Positions 1 to 8,470 of a stretch of 64,000 nucleotides of DNA are shown one piece after another. How positions within the stretch are numbered: the stretch's first letter is position 1; every line of letters starts with the position of its first letter. The notes beneath the pieces were generated by a model. The model did not search any database, was not told the DNA's origin, and saw only the letters and a program-made list of their open reading frames with translations. Location of the stretch: the NCBI GenBank assembly GCA_964415525.1, contig CAYQAS010000004.1:11503-75502 (forward strand), written 5' to 3'. The translations under genes were made by a program, and so were the position numbers. This stretch comes from CAZPUI01 sp964415525 (GTDB taxonomy: Bacteria; Acidobacteriota; Holophagae; Holophagales; Holophagaceae).

Positions 1-66
1 TTTCGGATATCGGGCGGGAAGCAGGGTAAATTATTCAACCAAAAACCGGCTTCCATGAGGACACCG

Positions 67-1317
67 ATGCCGAGACGAGCCTTGATCCCGCCTGCATTCT
101 GCCTGCTCCTGTCCCCAGTCATAGCGGCCGAACCATCTCCCCTCGACCGGCTGGTCCGGAAACTCCAGACCCGCCACGAGGGCATCCTCGTCGTAATCGA
201 AGGGGAGGCGCCGGGCCCTCTCACCCGGGCCATGGAGCACGCCGCACGGCAGGAAGCCCTGCTCCCTTTCCTCGTGGAAACGCAGCACCTCCCCTGGGAG
301 AAGGCGGGAGAGGCCCTGTCCCGCCGGGAAGGCTGGGGTCCCGAGCCCCGATGGGCCATCCTGAATGCCGAAGGCAAGGTTCTGGCCACGGACCCGGCAG
401 CCCTTCCAGCGGAAACCCTTGCGGAGCGTTTCGAGAGCGCCGGCTGGCTGCCCCCGGCGCGCCGCCTGGAGGCACTGCTCGCCCGCTCGCAGGACCACAC
501 CGGCGTGCGGGAGGCCCTTCTGGCGGTCCAGTTCCGCCTGGCCACCCTCCGCATGCAGCCCCTGCTGAAGCCCGCGCCCGTCGATGCCAAGAAACCGCTT
601 CCCGCCGCCCTCTTGAAGCCGCTGTCGGACGAGGAGGACGAGCATATCTGGGGGGCGGTCGCAGCAACCCTGGAGCGGCTCATGAAAGACGATCACGCCC
701 GCGCCTTCGCGGCGCTGGATCCCACCCTGGCCCGCTTTTCCCCGCGGATGCAGCAGGCGGCGCGCCAGGGATTGCGGAGAACGGAAGCCCGGCTGCTGCA
801 GCGGCCTGACCAGACGAATCTCTGGCGGCTCTGGACCTTCCTGGCGACCTGCGCCGACCAACTCCAGCCCAGACGCATCCTCGCCGCCTGCCCACCGGTG
901 CCGGGCCTTCGCGCTGAACTTCCCCCCACGGCCGCGATGGAGATTCTGACAGCCGCGGCCCGGGAGATCGAGGCCTGGACCGCGCTCCGGGACCTGTTCA
1001 TGGCCCGCTTCGAACTCGAGCGGGATCCGGATTCCGGCGAATTCCAGACCTTGACCCTTTTCAGCAAGGCGACATTGGGCGGGGAACCCGGCCCCTGGCG
1101 CCAGGGCCACCGCGCCCTGATGGAGGCCTTGATCCGCCTAGGCGAGACCCGAAAGGCCGAAGAGGTGCTGACGGAACTGGTGGCCCGGAACCATTACGGG
1201 AAGGTCTACCACCACGCCGCCCTGGTGGCAGAGGCCTGTGGGGAACCCGAACTAGCCGCCGCGTGGCGCGAGAAGGAAACCCGCCAGACCGAAGCGTCCA
1301 AGGGAGCCCGAGGATGA
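67..1317 (+). CDS. Secreted protein of unknown function (tandem paralogue A)
   Basis: The product is 416 residues and I do not recognise its family. It opens with a signal peptide (MPRRALIPP then a hydrophobic stretch ending AAEP), so it is probably exported. The ATG at 67 is preferred over one at 55 because a GAGGA element sits a few bases before it. The body is Ala/Leu/Arg-rich and mostly helical-looking. It aligns by eye with the next gene: both contain a 'GW..GPRWA.L....KVLA' block and later a 'PL..EED..IWG' block followed by a 'W.L W' helical repeat region. An AT-rich stretch near 26-31 (TAAATT) could be its -10. The stop overlaps the next start (ATGA), so the two are co-translated. Confidence 0.7.
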   Translation: MPRRALIPPAFCLLLSPVIAAEPSPLDRLVRKLQTRHEGILVVIEGEAPGPLTRAMEHAARQEALLPFLVETQHLPWEKAGEALSRREGWGPEPRWAILNAEGKVLATDPAALPAETLAERFESAGWLPPARRLEALLARSQDHTGVREALLAVQFRLATLRMQPLLKPAPVDAKKPLPAALLKPLSDEEDEHIWGAVAATLERLMKDDHARAFAALDPTLARFSPRMQQAARQGLRRTEARLLQRPDQTNLWRLWTFLATCADQLQPRRILAACPPVPGLRAELPPTAAMEILTAAAREIEAWTALRDLFMARFELERDPDSGEFQTLTLFSKATLGGEPGPWRQGHRALMEALIRLGETRKAEEVLTELVARNHYGKVYHHAALVAEACGEPELAAAWREKETRQTEASKGARG

Positions 1318-2588
1318 TCACCCGCATCACCATTTCCATCCTGGCGGCCGGCCTTGCCCTGCAGGCCCAGTCCATCACATATGTGGGCAAGGGCTCGAAC
1401 GAATTCCAGAAACAGCAGCTCGTCTCGAGCGCCGCCCTCAGCACTCAGGGGTTCCTGGTGGTCCTCGACGGGAGCGATCCGCTGCCCAAGACCCTCCAGG
1501 CCGCCCTGAAGTCCGATACCCTCGCGGAACTCGACCTCACCATCCGCCCCCTCGATGCCACGCTCTCCAGGGAGTTGCGCAACCACTTCGGATGGACTGC
1601 GGGCCCCCGCTGGGCCTTCCTCGGCCGGGACTTCAAGGTGCTGGCCCAGGGAGACGCCTCGAGCACGATCCAACAGGTCCAGGCTCGGATCCAGAGCCTC
1701 CGCCTGACCACGTCCTTCCACCGCATCCAGGCTTTCGCCACCGGCCACCCAGAGCGCATCGACGCCCAGGTCGCCCTGCTGGAGGAATTGGGCCATCGGG
1801 CGAGACGGCGCATGGTCTCCTTCCTGAGGCCTCTGGAGGGCGATCGACCTGCGGAAGTTTTCCTCTTGGGAGGAACAGTCAGAAGCATCACACCCGACCG
1901 CGAGCTGCAGCGCCCCCTCACAGCTGAGGAAGATGCCCGCATCTGGGGCGACTATGTGCGCCAGTTGAACCGGCTGGCAGGAACCTCCGACTGGATGCTC
2001 ACCCCCCCCCTTCCCCCGCAGGTGGCCGCCTTCTCGCCCCTGGTCCAGACCGCAGCCCGTCGGCTGCTTCCCCAGGTAGAAATGGCCCTGGCCCGACATC
2101 CCCACGACCCGACCTTGTGGCGCCTCGCAGCGTCCCTGCAGCAGTGCGCGGGACGTTCCGACCTCCTGGCCCTGGCCCGACGCCTGGAGCCCATCCCAGG
2201 AGAAGCGCCCCTGCCACCCACGGATGTCTTGCCTGAAATCATCTTGCAGCTGAGGGAGCGTGGGGCCTGGGCGGAGGTCCGCGACCTGCTGCTGCCCCTC
2301 GTCCGCCTCGAACAGGGTGGGGCCAACGGCACGGCCTTCGCGGGCAACTGGGGCTCGAAGAGCGACTTCTTCCGGGGGATCTGGAACCAGACGCTTTCCC
2401 CTTTGGTGGAAGCGCTGCTGCGCCTCAAGGATCCGGAGACGGCCGACGAGATCGTGCGCCGGGCCGCCGATCAGCATGGCACCAGCAGCTTCCCCACCTG
2501 GGCCAGCCAGATTGCCCTCCAGTGCGGGGAGCGGAATCTGGCCCTGAACTGGGCCGCCCTGCACATCGAGGAGAAGAAGCCCTCCTGA
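1314..2588 (+). CDS. Secreted protein of unknown function (tandem paralogue B)
   Basis: The product is 424 residues and starts at the ATG that overlaps the previous stop. The N-terminus (MITRITISILAAGLALQAQS) is a clear signal peptide. Upstream in-frame starts would add a charged leader that spoils the signal, so this start is chosen. It shares the 'GPRWAFLG...KVLAQ' block and the 'PLTAEEDARIWG' block with the preceding gene, which indicates a tandem duplication followed by strong divergence. No enzyme motif is visible. The C-terminal half looks like helical hairpins of the TPR type, but no clean repeat can be counted. Role unknown; probably an envelope protein working with its paralogue. Confidence 0.7.
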   Translation: MITRITISILAAGLALQAQSITYVGKGSNEFQKQQLVSSAALSTQGFLVVLDGSDPLPKTLQAALKSDTLAELDLTIRPLDATLSRELRNHFGWTAGPRWAFLGRDFKVLAQGDASSTIQQVQARIQSLRLTTSFHRIQAFATGHPERIDAQVALLEELGHRARRRMVSFLRPLEGDRPAEVFLLGGTVRSITPDRELQRPLTAEEDARIWGDYVRQLNRLAGTSDWMLTPPLPPQVAAFSPLVQTAARRLLPQVEMALARHPHDPTLWRLAASLQQCAGRSDLLALARRLEPIPGEAPLPPTDVLPEIILQLRERGAWAEVRDLLLPLVRLEQGGANGTAFAGNWGSKSDFFRGIWNQTLSPLVEALLRLKDPETADEIVRRAADQHGTSSFPTWASQIALQCGERNLALNWAALHIEEKKPS

Positions 2589-2696
2589 CGCCCCGCGTGT
2601 TGGATACGAATGCGACCCGACGCCGCAGGAAAAGAGCCCTGCCGAGTCGGGTCATGGGGCGTCTACCCCACCGCAGCCTGCCCTGCCCCCGAATGC

Positions 2697-3731
2697 TCAG
2701 TGATGACCGCCCTCGGCCTTGGTCGGCGCCTTCATCTCCAGGAACTTCACCCGACCGGAGACAAGGTCATAGAGCGCCGCGGCGACCTTGACCTTCCCCG
2801 TGGAGACGAGGTGGCTGACGATCGTGCTGCGATCGGTGATCGACTGGGCCTGGCGGCGGGCATTGGTCTCCGCGAGCCGAGTGAGGTAGGCGTTGGGGTG
2901 CTCGTTGGGATCCTCGTGACAGGTCTCCAGCAGCCCAGCCATGGCGGCCTGAAGGCTCCAGAGGTTGCCCGGAAGCGGTACGCCGTGAGATTCCTTCACG
3001 GCCTTCACGGCACCGCAGGCGGTGTGGCCCAGCACCACCACAAACTTGCTGCCCAGGTGCTCCACCGCATACTCGATGGAAGCGAGTCCCTGGATATCCG
3101 GGCAGTTGCCTGCCTCGCGGATGGTGAAGAGGCGGCCCAGTTCCTGATCGAAGAGCAGGTTGTCGGCGAGACGGCTGTCGGAGCAGGTGACGATGACGGC
3201 GAACGGGCTCTGACCGCGGCTCAGGGTGTCCCGCAGATCGATGTCCTGGCGGCTGAGGAGGGTGCGGGTGCGATAGCCCGCCACAAAGCGCTCGTTGCCC
3301 GCCAGGAGCTCGGCGCGGGCCTCATCCGGGGTGGCCACGGGCTTGAGCGTGTAGCCCTGCCGGCGGGCGATCTCCTGCTGCAGCTGGGCGTTTTCCTCCA
3401 GGAGCTTGCCCGCCCGAAGTTCGGCCTCTGAGGCGCGGTAGGGCGTCACGGCAGGCGCATGGGCCACAACGGGCTTCTTGCGGACCACCGGCTTGGGCGC
3501 GGGTTTGGGTGCCTCGTGCTCCTCAGCCTTCTCGGCCTTCTCCTCCTTGGCTCCGTGGGAGGTCTTCTTCTCGTCCTTGGCTGCGGGCTTCTTCTCGTCC
3601 TTGGCGCCGTGGGCCGCCTCCCCCTTGTCCGCGTGGGCCGGTGGCACGGCGGGCGCCTTGGGCTTGGTCTTCTCGTCCGTGGTCAGACCAAAGGCAAGGC
3701 AGAGGGCGAGGGTCGGCAACAAGGTGGACAT
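2697..3731 (-). CDS. Beta-class carbonic anhydrase with signal peptide and long charged linker
   Basis: The product is 344 residues. It would hydrate CO2 to bicarbonate with an active-site zinc. The zinc and catalytic residues are visible: Cys183-Ser-Asp185-Ser-Arg187, then His236 and Cys239 in a GHTACG motif. The N-terminus (MSTLLPTLALCLAFGL) looks like a signal sequence, placing the enzyme in the periplasm, which is less common for this class. Residues about 20-95 form a low-complexity Lys/Glu/Ala/Pro linker with repeated 'AKDEKK' units, then a short helix leads into the enzyme domain. It lies 54 bp downstream of the CoA-binding gene on the same strand, probably one transcript. The fold call is firm; the location rests on the N-terminal sequence only. 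Confidence 0.88.
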   Translation of the reverse strand: MSTLLPTLALCLAFGLTTDEKTKPKAPAVPPAHADKGEAAHGAKDEKKPAAKDEKKTSHGAKEEKAEKAEEHEAPKPAPKPVVRKKPVVAHAPAVTPYRASEAELRAGKLLEENAQLQQEIARRQGYTLKPVATPDEARAELLAGNERFVAGYRTRTLLSRQDIDLRDTLSRGQSPFAVIVTCSDSRLADNLLFDQELGRLFTIREAGNCPDIQGLASIEYAVEHLGSKFVVVLGHTACGAVKAVKESHGVPLPGNLWSLQAAMAGLLETCHEDPNEHPNAYLTRLAETNARRQAQSITDRSTIVSHLVSTGKVKVAAALYDLVSGRVKFLEMKAPTKAEGGHH

Positions 3732-3785
3732 GGAACGCTCCGGGAGACAGGATTCCCCTTCGGCCAGAGCCCCATGGATCTTGAA

Positions 3786-4244
3786 TCAGGCGGAGACCTC
3801 GAAGCGACCGAGCAGCCGCCAGAGCCCGCGGTGAAACCGGTGAAAACCTCGCACCTGCGGCAGGTACATGAACAGACACGCGCCTGTGATGACTTCGAGA
3901 CCGCGCACCTCTGCGAATCGAAGTGCCTCGGGGCTCTCGGAGCCCTGCTGCAGCCAGACCTGCCGAAGACCGGCATCGGCCGCCGCCTCCAGGGCTGCAA
4001 GCGTCTTGGCTGGGGGCAGGACGATGATCGCCGGCATCGGTCCTGGGAGGTCCGCGAAGATCGGTACACAGGGCTGACCTGCCAAAGAAGGTGCTTCGGG
4101 ATGCACCGGCACGACCCGGAAGCCCTGGTTGAGGAGTTCCTGGAGCAGTTGGTGGCCAAAGCCCTTTCCATCCCGCCGGGCACCCGCAAAGGCGAGGGAG
4201 GGTGCTTCTAGTATGGCGCGCAGGGTCTGGCGGCGCGGGTTCAT
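3786..4244 (-). CDS. CoA-binding domain protein (YccU-like)
   Basis: The product is 152 residues, the usual length for a stand-alone CoA-binding Rossmann domain. The sequence begins an early beta strand with 'SLAFAGARRDGKGFG', which matches the 'AVVGaS.....G' nucleotide-binding turn. It continues with 'GFRVVPVHPEA' and 'IIVLPPAKT', typical of succinyl-CoA-synthetase-alpha-like domains. Such small proteins bind CoA or acyl-CoA, but their physiological role is poorly defined. A candidate -10 (TATGCT on the minus strand) and a GGAG element lie upstream. It precedes the carbonic anhydrase gene and is divergent from the membrane protein gene at 4322. Confidence 0.8.
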   Translation of the reverse strand: MNPRRQTLRAILEAPSLAFAGARRDGKGFGHQLLQELLNQGFRVVPVHPEAPSLAGQPCVPIFADLPGPMPAIIVLPPAKTLAALEAAADAGLRQVWLQQGSESPEALRFAEVRGLEVITGACLFMYLPQVRGFHRFHRGLWRLLGRFEVSA

Positions 4245-4321
4245 GCGAGCTCCGGAAAGGCGTCTTCCAGCATAGCGATTCGCCGATCCGGTATGGTGGG
4301 AGGCACTTCCAGGGATGCCCG

Positions 4322-5167
4322 ATGTCCAAGTTCCGCACTGTTCTCCTTTGGGTTCTCGCCTTTCTGTTCATGGCCTCCGCCGCCGTGTACCAACGGCTGA
4401 CGGGCCCCACGAATCCCAAGCGCGGAACCTTCGTCGTGGCGGGAAAGACCCACCACTACCGCCTGCTGCGCTCCCAGGAGACCTCGGAAGGCGCGCGGAT
4501 CAGCCTTCCCGACCCAGGGCAGGGCACGGCGGGAACGGTGGTGTACCGACGCTTTCCGACCGCTGACCCATGGACCACGCTGCCCCTGGAGTCCGCGATG
4601 GAGCGCGGCAAGGCCCTCCTGAACACCCGCCTCCCGATCCAGCCTGCGGCCGGAAAACTCGAGTACCAGGTTCACTTGGCCACGCCCCACGGCGCCCTCC
4701 GCCTGCCGGAACAGGGCCCTGTGGTGCTCCGCTACAAGGACCCCGTCCCCACGCCCCTTCTGATCTGCCACGTGGCCTGCATGTTCTTCGGCATGCTCCT
4801 AGGCATCCGCACCGGGCTATCGGCCCTCTTTCAACCGGACCGCATCCGCGCCCACACGCTGGCAACCCTCGGCCTCCTCACCCTGGGCGGCATGGTGCTC
4901 GGGCCCTTCGTGCAGAAATACGCCTTCGGCGCCTACTGGACCGGCTGGCCCATCGGCGGCGACCTGACGGACGACAAAACCGCCTTCCTCTGGCTCGCCT
5001 GGGTCGGTGCCGCCGCGGTGGTGCTCTGGCTGCGCCAGCGTCCCGCCTTCTCCCGAATCACCGTGCTGATCGCCACGGCGGTCATGCTGGCCGTCTACCT
5101 CATCCCTCACAGCGCCCGGGGCAGCCAGCTGGACTACACCAAGGGACAGGTGAAGACAGGGAAGTAG
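4322..5167 (+). CDS. Multi-pass membrane protein of unknown function
   Basis: The product is 281 residues. It has one N-terminal membrane helix (about residues 5-22), then a soluble segment of about 120 residues that is beta-rich and probably periplasmic. Four or so further hydrophobic helices follow (for example 'LLICHVACMFFGMLLGI', 'LATLGLLTLGGMVLG' and two near the C-terminus). The start is the second of two nearby ATGs (MSKFRTVLLW) because it places the first helix at the N-terminus. An upstream in-frame ATG at 4202 lies inside the divergent CoA-binding gene and is not credible. No known family is recognised. A TATGGT near 4290 could be its -10. Confidence 0.72.
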   Translation: MSKFRTVLLWVLAFLFMASAAVYQRLTGPTNPKRGTFVVAGKTHHYRLLRSQETSEGARISLPDPGQGTAGTVVYRRFPTADPWTTLPLESAMERGKALLNTRLPIQPAAGKLEYQVHLATPHGALRLPEQGPVVLRYKDPVPTPLLICHVACMFFGMLLGIRTGLSALFQPDRIRAHTLATLGLLTLGGMVLGPFVQKYAFGAYWTGWPIGGDLTDDKTAFLWLAWVGAAAVVLWLRQRPAFSRITVLIATAVMLAVYLIPHSARGSQLDYTKGQVKTGK

Positions 5168-5173
5168 GGTTCC

Positions 5174-6439
5174 CTACAAATCCTGCCGCCGGATCTCGGC
5201 GCCCTTGCGGGTGCCCAGGGCGGTGACGGCGAAGTGTTCGGGACGCAGGATGGTCCGGGCCACGGCATTCAGGCGATCCAGATCGATGACATCGATCTCC
5301 GCCAGCATCTCGTCCAGTGTGTAGAGCTGGCCGAGCTGGATCATCTGGTGAGCCTGGGTGAACATGCGGCTGCTGGTGCTCTCCTGGCCAAAGACGAGGC
5401 CGGTGCGGGCCTGGAGCTTGGCACGCTCGAGTTCATCCGCCGTGGCGCCGTGCTCCGCCAACCGCACACACTCGGACAGCGTGCGCTGGGCGAACTCCCG
5501 GGCCTTGGCCACGGCACAGCTGGCGGTGATCTGTAGCGCGCCGGTGCCGCGATAGGGGCTGAGGTAGCTGCCCACCTGATAGCAGAGGGCTCGTTTCTCA
5601 CGGAGTTCCATGAAGAGGCGGCTGCTCATGCCGCCGCCGAGCAGGATGGACAACAGGTGGTTTGCCACGCGATCGGGATGTTCATGACCGCCTGTGGGGA
5701 AGCCCATCACGAGGCTGGTCTGCTGGATCCCCTTGCGGGGGACGTTCTGGAAGAAGCTGCGGGGCTGGCTCACCACGGGTTCCGGGTCAGGTTCGCCTTT
5801 GGGCAGCCGATCCAGGATGGGCTGGAGCAGCTCCATGAAGGCCCCGGTGTCGAGGTCTCCCGCGGCGGAGATGAGCAGGTGCGGCGCACGATAGGTCTTC
5901 TCGAAAAAGGCCCGGGTCGCCGCCTCGTCGAAGGCCGCCACCTGATCGGGCCGCCCCAGGATGGGGTGCGCCAGAGGCCCCTGCTCCCAGAAGCCCTGGT
6001 AGAAAAGCTCGCTCACCCAGTCGTCCGGCGTGTCCTCGCTCTGCGCGATCTCTTCCAGCACGACATCCCGCTCCCGACCCAACTCCTCGGGTTCGAAGCG
6101 GGGCGAGGTGATGAGATCGCCCAAGATCTGCACCAGATCCGGCAGTTGCTCCCGCAGCACCTTGCCGTAGAAGCAGGCCGTCTCCTTGCCCGTGAAGGCG
6201 TCCAGATTGCCGCCGATTCGGTCCGTGGCCGCCGCCATTTCCTCGGGTGTGGGGTAGTGCTCCGTGCCCTTGAAGACCGTGTGTTCGATGAAGTGGGCCA
6301 AGCCCTCCTCCGCAGGCCCCTCGTGGATGCTGCCGCGGCGCACCCAGAAGCCGACCGAGCAGCTGCGCACACGCTCGATGGGTTCCACCAGCAGACGGGT
6401 GCCACCGGGAAGGAGAGAGTTGAGGGCAGAGTCGGTCAT
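5174..6439 (-). CDS. M16 family zinc metallopeptidase
   Basis: The product is 421 residues, the size of single-chain bacterial processing-peptidase-like M16 enzymes. The inverted zinc motif is intact: His49-x-x-Glu52-His53 in 'LAHFIEHTVFKGT', with a downstream Glu-rich 'RDVVLEEIAQSED' helix that carries the third ligand in this family. The C-terminal half is the usual non-catalytic repeat domain with a 'GMSSRLFMELREKRALCY' block. There is no signal peptide, so it is likely cytoplasmic. It has no partner M16 gene nearby. The start codon follows a TAGACT -10 hexamer by exactly six bases, so the mRNA is probably leaderless. It ends seven bases from the convergent membrane protein gene. Confidence 0.9.
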   Translation of the reverse strand: MTDSALNSLLPGGTRLLVEPIERVRSCSVGFWVRRGSIHEGPAEEGLAHFIEHTVFKGTEHYPTPEEMAAATDRIGGNLDAFTGKETACFYGKVLREQLPDLVQILGDLITSPRFEPEELGRERDVVLEEIAQSEDTPDDWVSELFYQGFWEQGPLAHPILGRPDQVAAFDEAATRAFFEKTYRAPHLLISAAGDLDTGAFMELLQPILDRLPKGEPDPEPVVSQPRSFFQNVPRKGIQQTSLVMGFPTGGHEHPDRVANHLLSILLGGGMSSRLFMELREKRALCYQVGSYLSPYRGTGALQITASCAVAKAREFAQRTLSECVRLAEHGATADELERAKLQARTGLVFGQESTSSRMFTQAHQMIQLGQLYTLDEMLAEIDVIDLDRLNAVARTILRPEHFAVTALGTRKGAEIRRQDL

Positions 6440-6440
6440 G

Positions 6441-6660
6441 CCCCCAGTCTATCGGGTGCTCCCCCGGAGCACCCTCCCGCTCGCAGAATGCTCGCGGAGC
6501 TGGAGCCCCCAGTCTGTCGGGTGCTCCAGTGATGACGCCCTCCCGCTTGCGGAATGCTCGCGGAGCTGGGGCTCCCAGTCTGTCGGGTGCTCCAGTGATG
6601 ACGCCCTCCCGCTTGCGGAATGCTCGCGGAGCTGGGGCCCCCAGTCTGTCGGATGCTCCG
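6441..6660. repeat. Tandem repeat, 66-bp unit, about 3.3 copies
   Basis: The block CCCAGTCTGTCGGGTGCTCC recurs with AGTCT at 6446, 6511, 6577 and 6643, spacings of 65, 66 and 66 bp. The two middle units are nearly identical and each includes TGATGACGCCCTCCCGCTTG and GGAATGCTCGCGGAGCTGGG. The unit length is a multiple of three, so several frames stay open through it, but no frame looks like a gene. The array fills the gap between the divergent M16 and HD-GYP genes. Confidence 0.9.
6446..6451 (-). promoter_or_regulatory. -10 element of the M16 gene, six bases before the ATG
   Basis: On the minus strand the sequence reads TAGACT, then GGGGGC, then ATG. Transcription would start at or next to the A of the ATG, giving a leaderless mRNA. 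An 8-bp inverted repeat (GGTGCTCC/GGAGCACC, 6455-6473) lies directly upstream and could be an operator. The element lies at the edge of the 66-bp repeat array, whose other units carry CAGACT instead. Confidence 0.55.
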
Positions 6661-6708
6661 ACAGAGGACGTCGGTATTTCCTGATGCACGGACAGCCGCT
6701 CCCGTGCT

Positions 6709-6714
6709 TAGACT
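6709..6714 (+). promoter_or_regulatory. Candidate -10 element for the HD-GYP gene
   Basis: TAGACT is followed by GGGG, the same hexamer and trailing Gs seen before the M16 gene and the first S46 gene. Transcription from here would start near 6721 and leave a leader of about 20 bases before the ATG at 6741. This argues against the earlier in-frame ATG at 6684, which lies upstream of the element. Confidence 0.45.
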
Positions 6715-6740
6715 GGGGCTTCACTTCCAAACAGCTGCCC

Positions 6741-8411
6741 ATGCCCTATCAGCCCACCCCCATCGGAGATGTCGTCAGCCAGGGGCTCTCCCAGCTCCTC
6801 TACCGCTGCTTTGAGGAGGGGAATGCCAGCAAGGCGGCGCTCTACCTGTCCCTGGAGCCGGGGGGCAGTTTCCGCTTGGCCAGTCATTTCGGTTGGCCGC
6901 GCCATGAGCCTCCTCCGATGGAGCTCGGACCGTCGGCACCGCTCGTCCTCTGGCTGCGCCGGGAAAGGCATGCCCTGGCGGTGAACTACCCAGATCAGCC
7001 CGTGGAGCTGGAGCATTTCCGTGCCGGCTCCGATGCACCCCGGTTCCTGATCCATCCCCTCTATCACCGGGGCGACATGATCGGCTTCATGGTGGAGCGG
7101 GATCTCCTTCGCGGTCTGCCCTTCGAGCTTGCGAGGGACGTGCCCATCGCCCAACCGATCCTGGAGGGGATCCTGGCGGCCCTGGAGGAGTTCCGCCTCC
7201 TCGAGCCCATCCATCCCCTCACGCCTCCCAAAGAGCCGACGCCCATCACGGTGACCGTGCCGCCGAGTGCCTCGCGGCAGGTGGCGCCGGTGAACGGATT
7301 GGCTGCGGGCCCCTCGGCCGCCACGCCCTCTGCGGATCCGGACGAATTCGTGGGCGGCGAGACGCTCTCTGGCCTGGAAGAGGATCTGATCGGAACTCCG
7401 CAGACACGACGCCGAAATGGCCTCTTCCTGCCGGAGCAGCGGACCTACTTCTGGGAAACCTGCCGCCTCCTCTTTTCCTTCCTTCCCCTTGGGGCCGCAG
7501 CCCTCTGGATGGATGACGCGAAGGAATTGCGGCCGATGCTGCTCTACAGCCGTCTGCCCCTGGGTGACGACCTGAAGCGCCAGGCCCTCGGTGCCCTCGC
7601 GGCCCATGTGCCCACCGTACCCCCGTCGCAGCTCCGTGCCCTGAGCCAGGCCGAACAGCAGGACCGGGAGCCCCTCCAGGGTCCATTCCTTACCTACCTG
7701 CCCATCGTGCTCAAGGAAGCCGAAGGTGCACAGGACCTGCTGCTGCTATTCCGCATGGAGGACCGACCCTTCACCTCCCATGAGCAGACCTTCCTGCGGC
7801 ACGTGGCTCGGATCCTGGGTTTCCATATCCAGGAGATGCGGATCCACGAGGGCTATCACCGGGCCTTCCTGTCCGTGTCCCAGCGCATGCTCGCCAGTGC
7901 CGAAGGCAGAATCCCGGACATCCGCCACCACAGCGTGGCCATCGCGAAGCTCGCCCGGAAGTTGGCGGTGAAGCTGGATCTGCCGGCCTCGGACGTGGAG
8001 GCCGTCAGCATCGCCGCCATTCTTCACGACGTCGGAACGGTCTTCCTGGACCCTGAATTACTCGCCAAGCCCCATTTCACGGAAGAGGATCGCGCCCGGG
8101 TTCAGACCCACCCGATGCTTTCCACGAGTTTCCTGAAGGACTTCCGGTTCCCGTTCGATGTGCTTTCCATCATCCGCCACCATCATGAGCGCTGGGACGG
8201 CAAGGGTTATCCCGATGGGCTGTCCGGTGAGCAGATTCCTTTGGGCAGCCGCATCATCGCCCTGGCGGAGACCTTCGAGGTCATGAGCACCGGACGGGCC
8301 TACAAGGAGCCGTGCCCCTTGAACCAGACTCTGGAGGAGCTTACCCGGGAGGCCGGCCGCCAGTTCGACCCGGCCCTGGTCCCCGTGTTCCTCCAGCTCG
8401 TCTCGCGCTGA
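6741..8411 (+). CDS. HD-GYP domain protein, probable cyclic-di-GMP phosphodiesterase (variant)
   Basis: The product is 556 residues. The N-terminal 400 residues look like GAF-type sensory segments without membrane helices, joined by a Pro/Thr-rich linker (about 160-215). The C-terminal HD-GYP domain has the metal pair at His429-Asp430 ('AILHDVG'), a further His in 'VQTHPML', 'RHHHERWDGKGYPDG' at about 480-492 and 'GRAYKEP'. HD-GYP enzymes open the ring of cyclic di-GMP. Two positions differ from the usual pattern: HDIGK is HDVGT, and the late 'D.(F/Y)DA' metal-binding stretch reads 'AETFEVM', with Glu for Asp. It may be altered in activity. It is transcribed away from the repeat array. Confidence 0.82.
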   Translation: MPYQPTPIGDVVSQGLSQLLYRCFEEGNASKAALYLSLEPGGSFRLASHFGWPRHEPPPMELGPSAPLVLWLRRERHALAVNYPDQPVELEHFRAGSDAPRFLIHPLYHRGDMIGFMVERDLLRGLPFELARDVPIAQPILEGILAALEEFRLLEPIHPLTPPKEPTPITVTVPPSASRQVAPVNGLAAGPSAATPSADPDEFVGGETLSGLEEDLIGTPQTRRRNGLFLPEQRTYFWETCRLLFSFLPLGAAALWMDDAKELRPMLLYSRLPLGDDLKRQALGALAAHVPTVPPSQLRALSQAEQQDREPLQGPFLTYLPIVLKEAEGAQDLLLLFRMEDRPFTSHEQTFLRHVARILGFHIQEMRIHEGYHRAFLSVSQRMLASAEGRIPDIRHHSVAIAKLARKLAVKLDLPASDVEAVSIAAILHDVGTVFLDPELLAKPHFTEEDRARVQTHPMLSTSFLKDFRFPFDVLSIIRHHHERWDGKGYPDGLSGEQIPLGSRIIALAETFEVMSTGRAYKEPCPLNQTLEELTREAGRQFDPALVPVFLQLVSR

Positions 8412-8470
8412 AACCTTCCCAGGTTCGGCGCCATGCTCTGGGATGCGCGCCCGCGCTAAAGTGGAACTCC

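Noticed and set aside
6441..6660. CRISPR array
   Set aside because: Units are contiguous 66-bp tandem copies with no variable spacers and no cas genes nearby.
5787..6689. Minus-strand open frame reading through the repeats into the M16 gene
   Set aside because: It is open because the unit is a multiple of three; it overlaps the M16 gene in another frame and has repetitive Arg/Ala/Pro composition.
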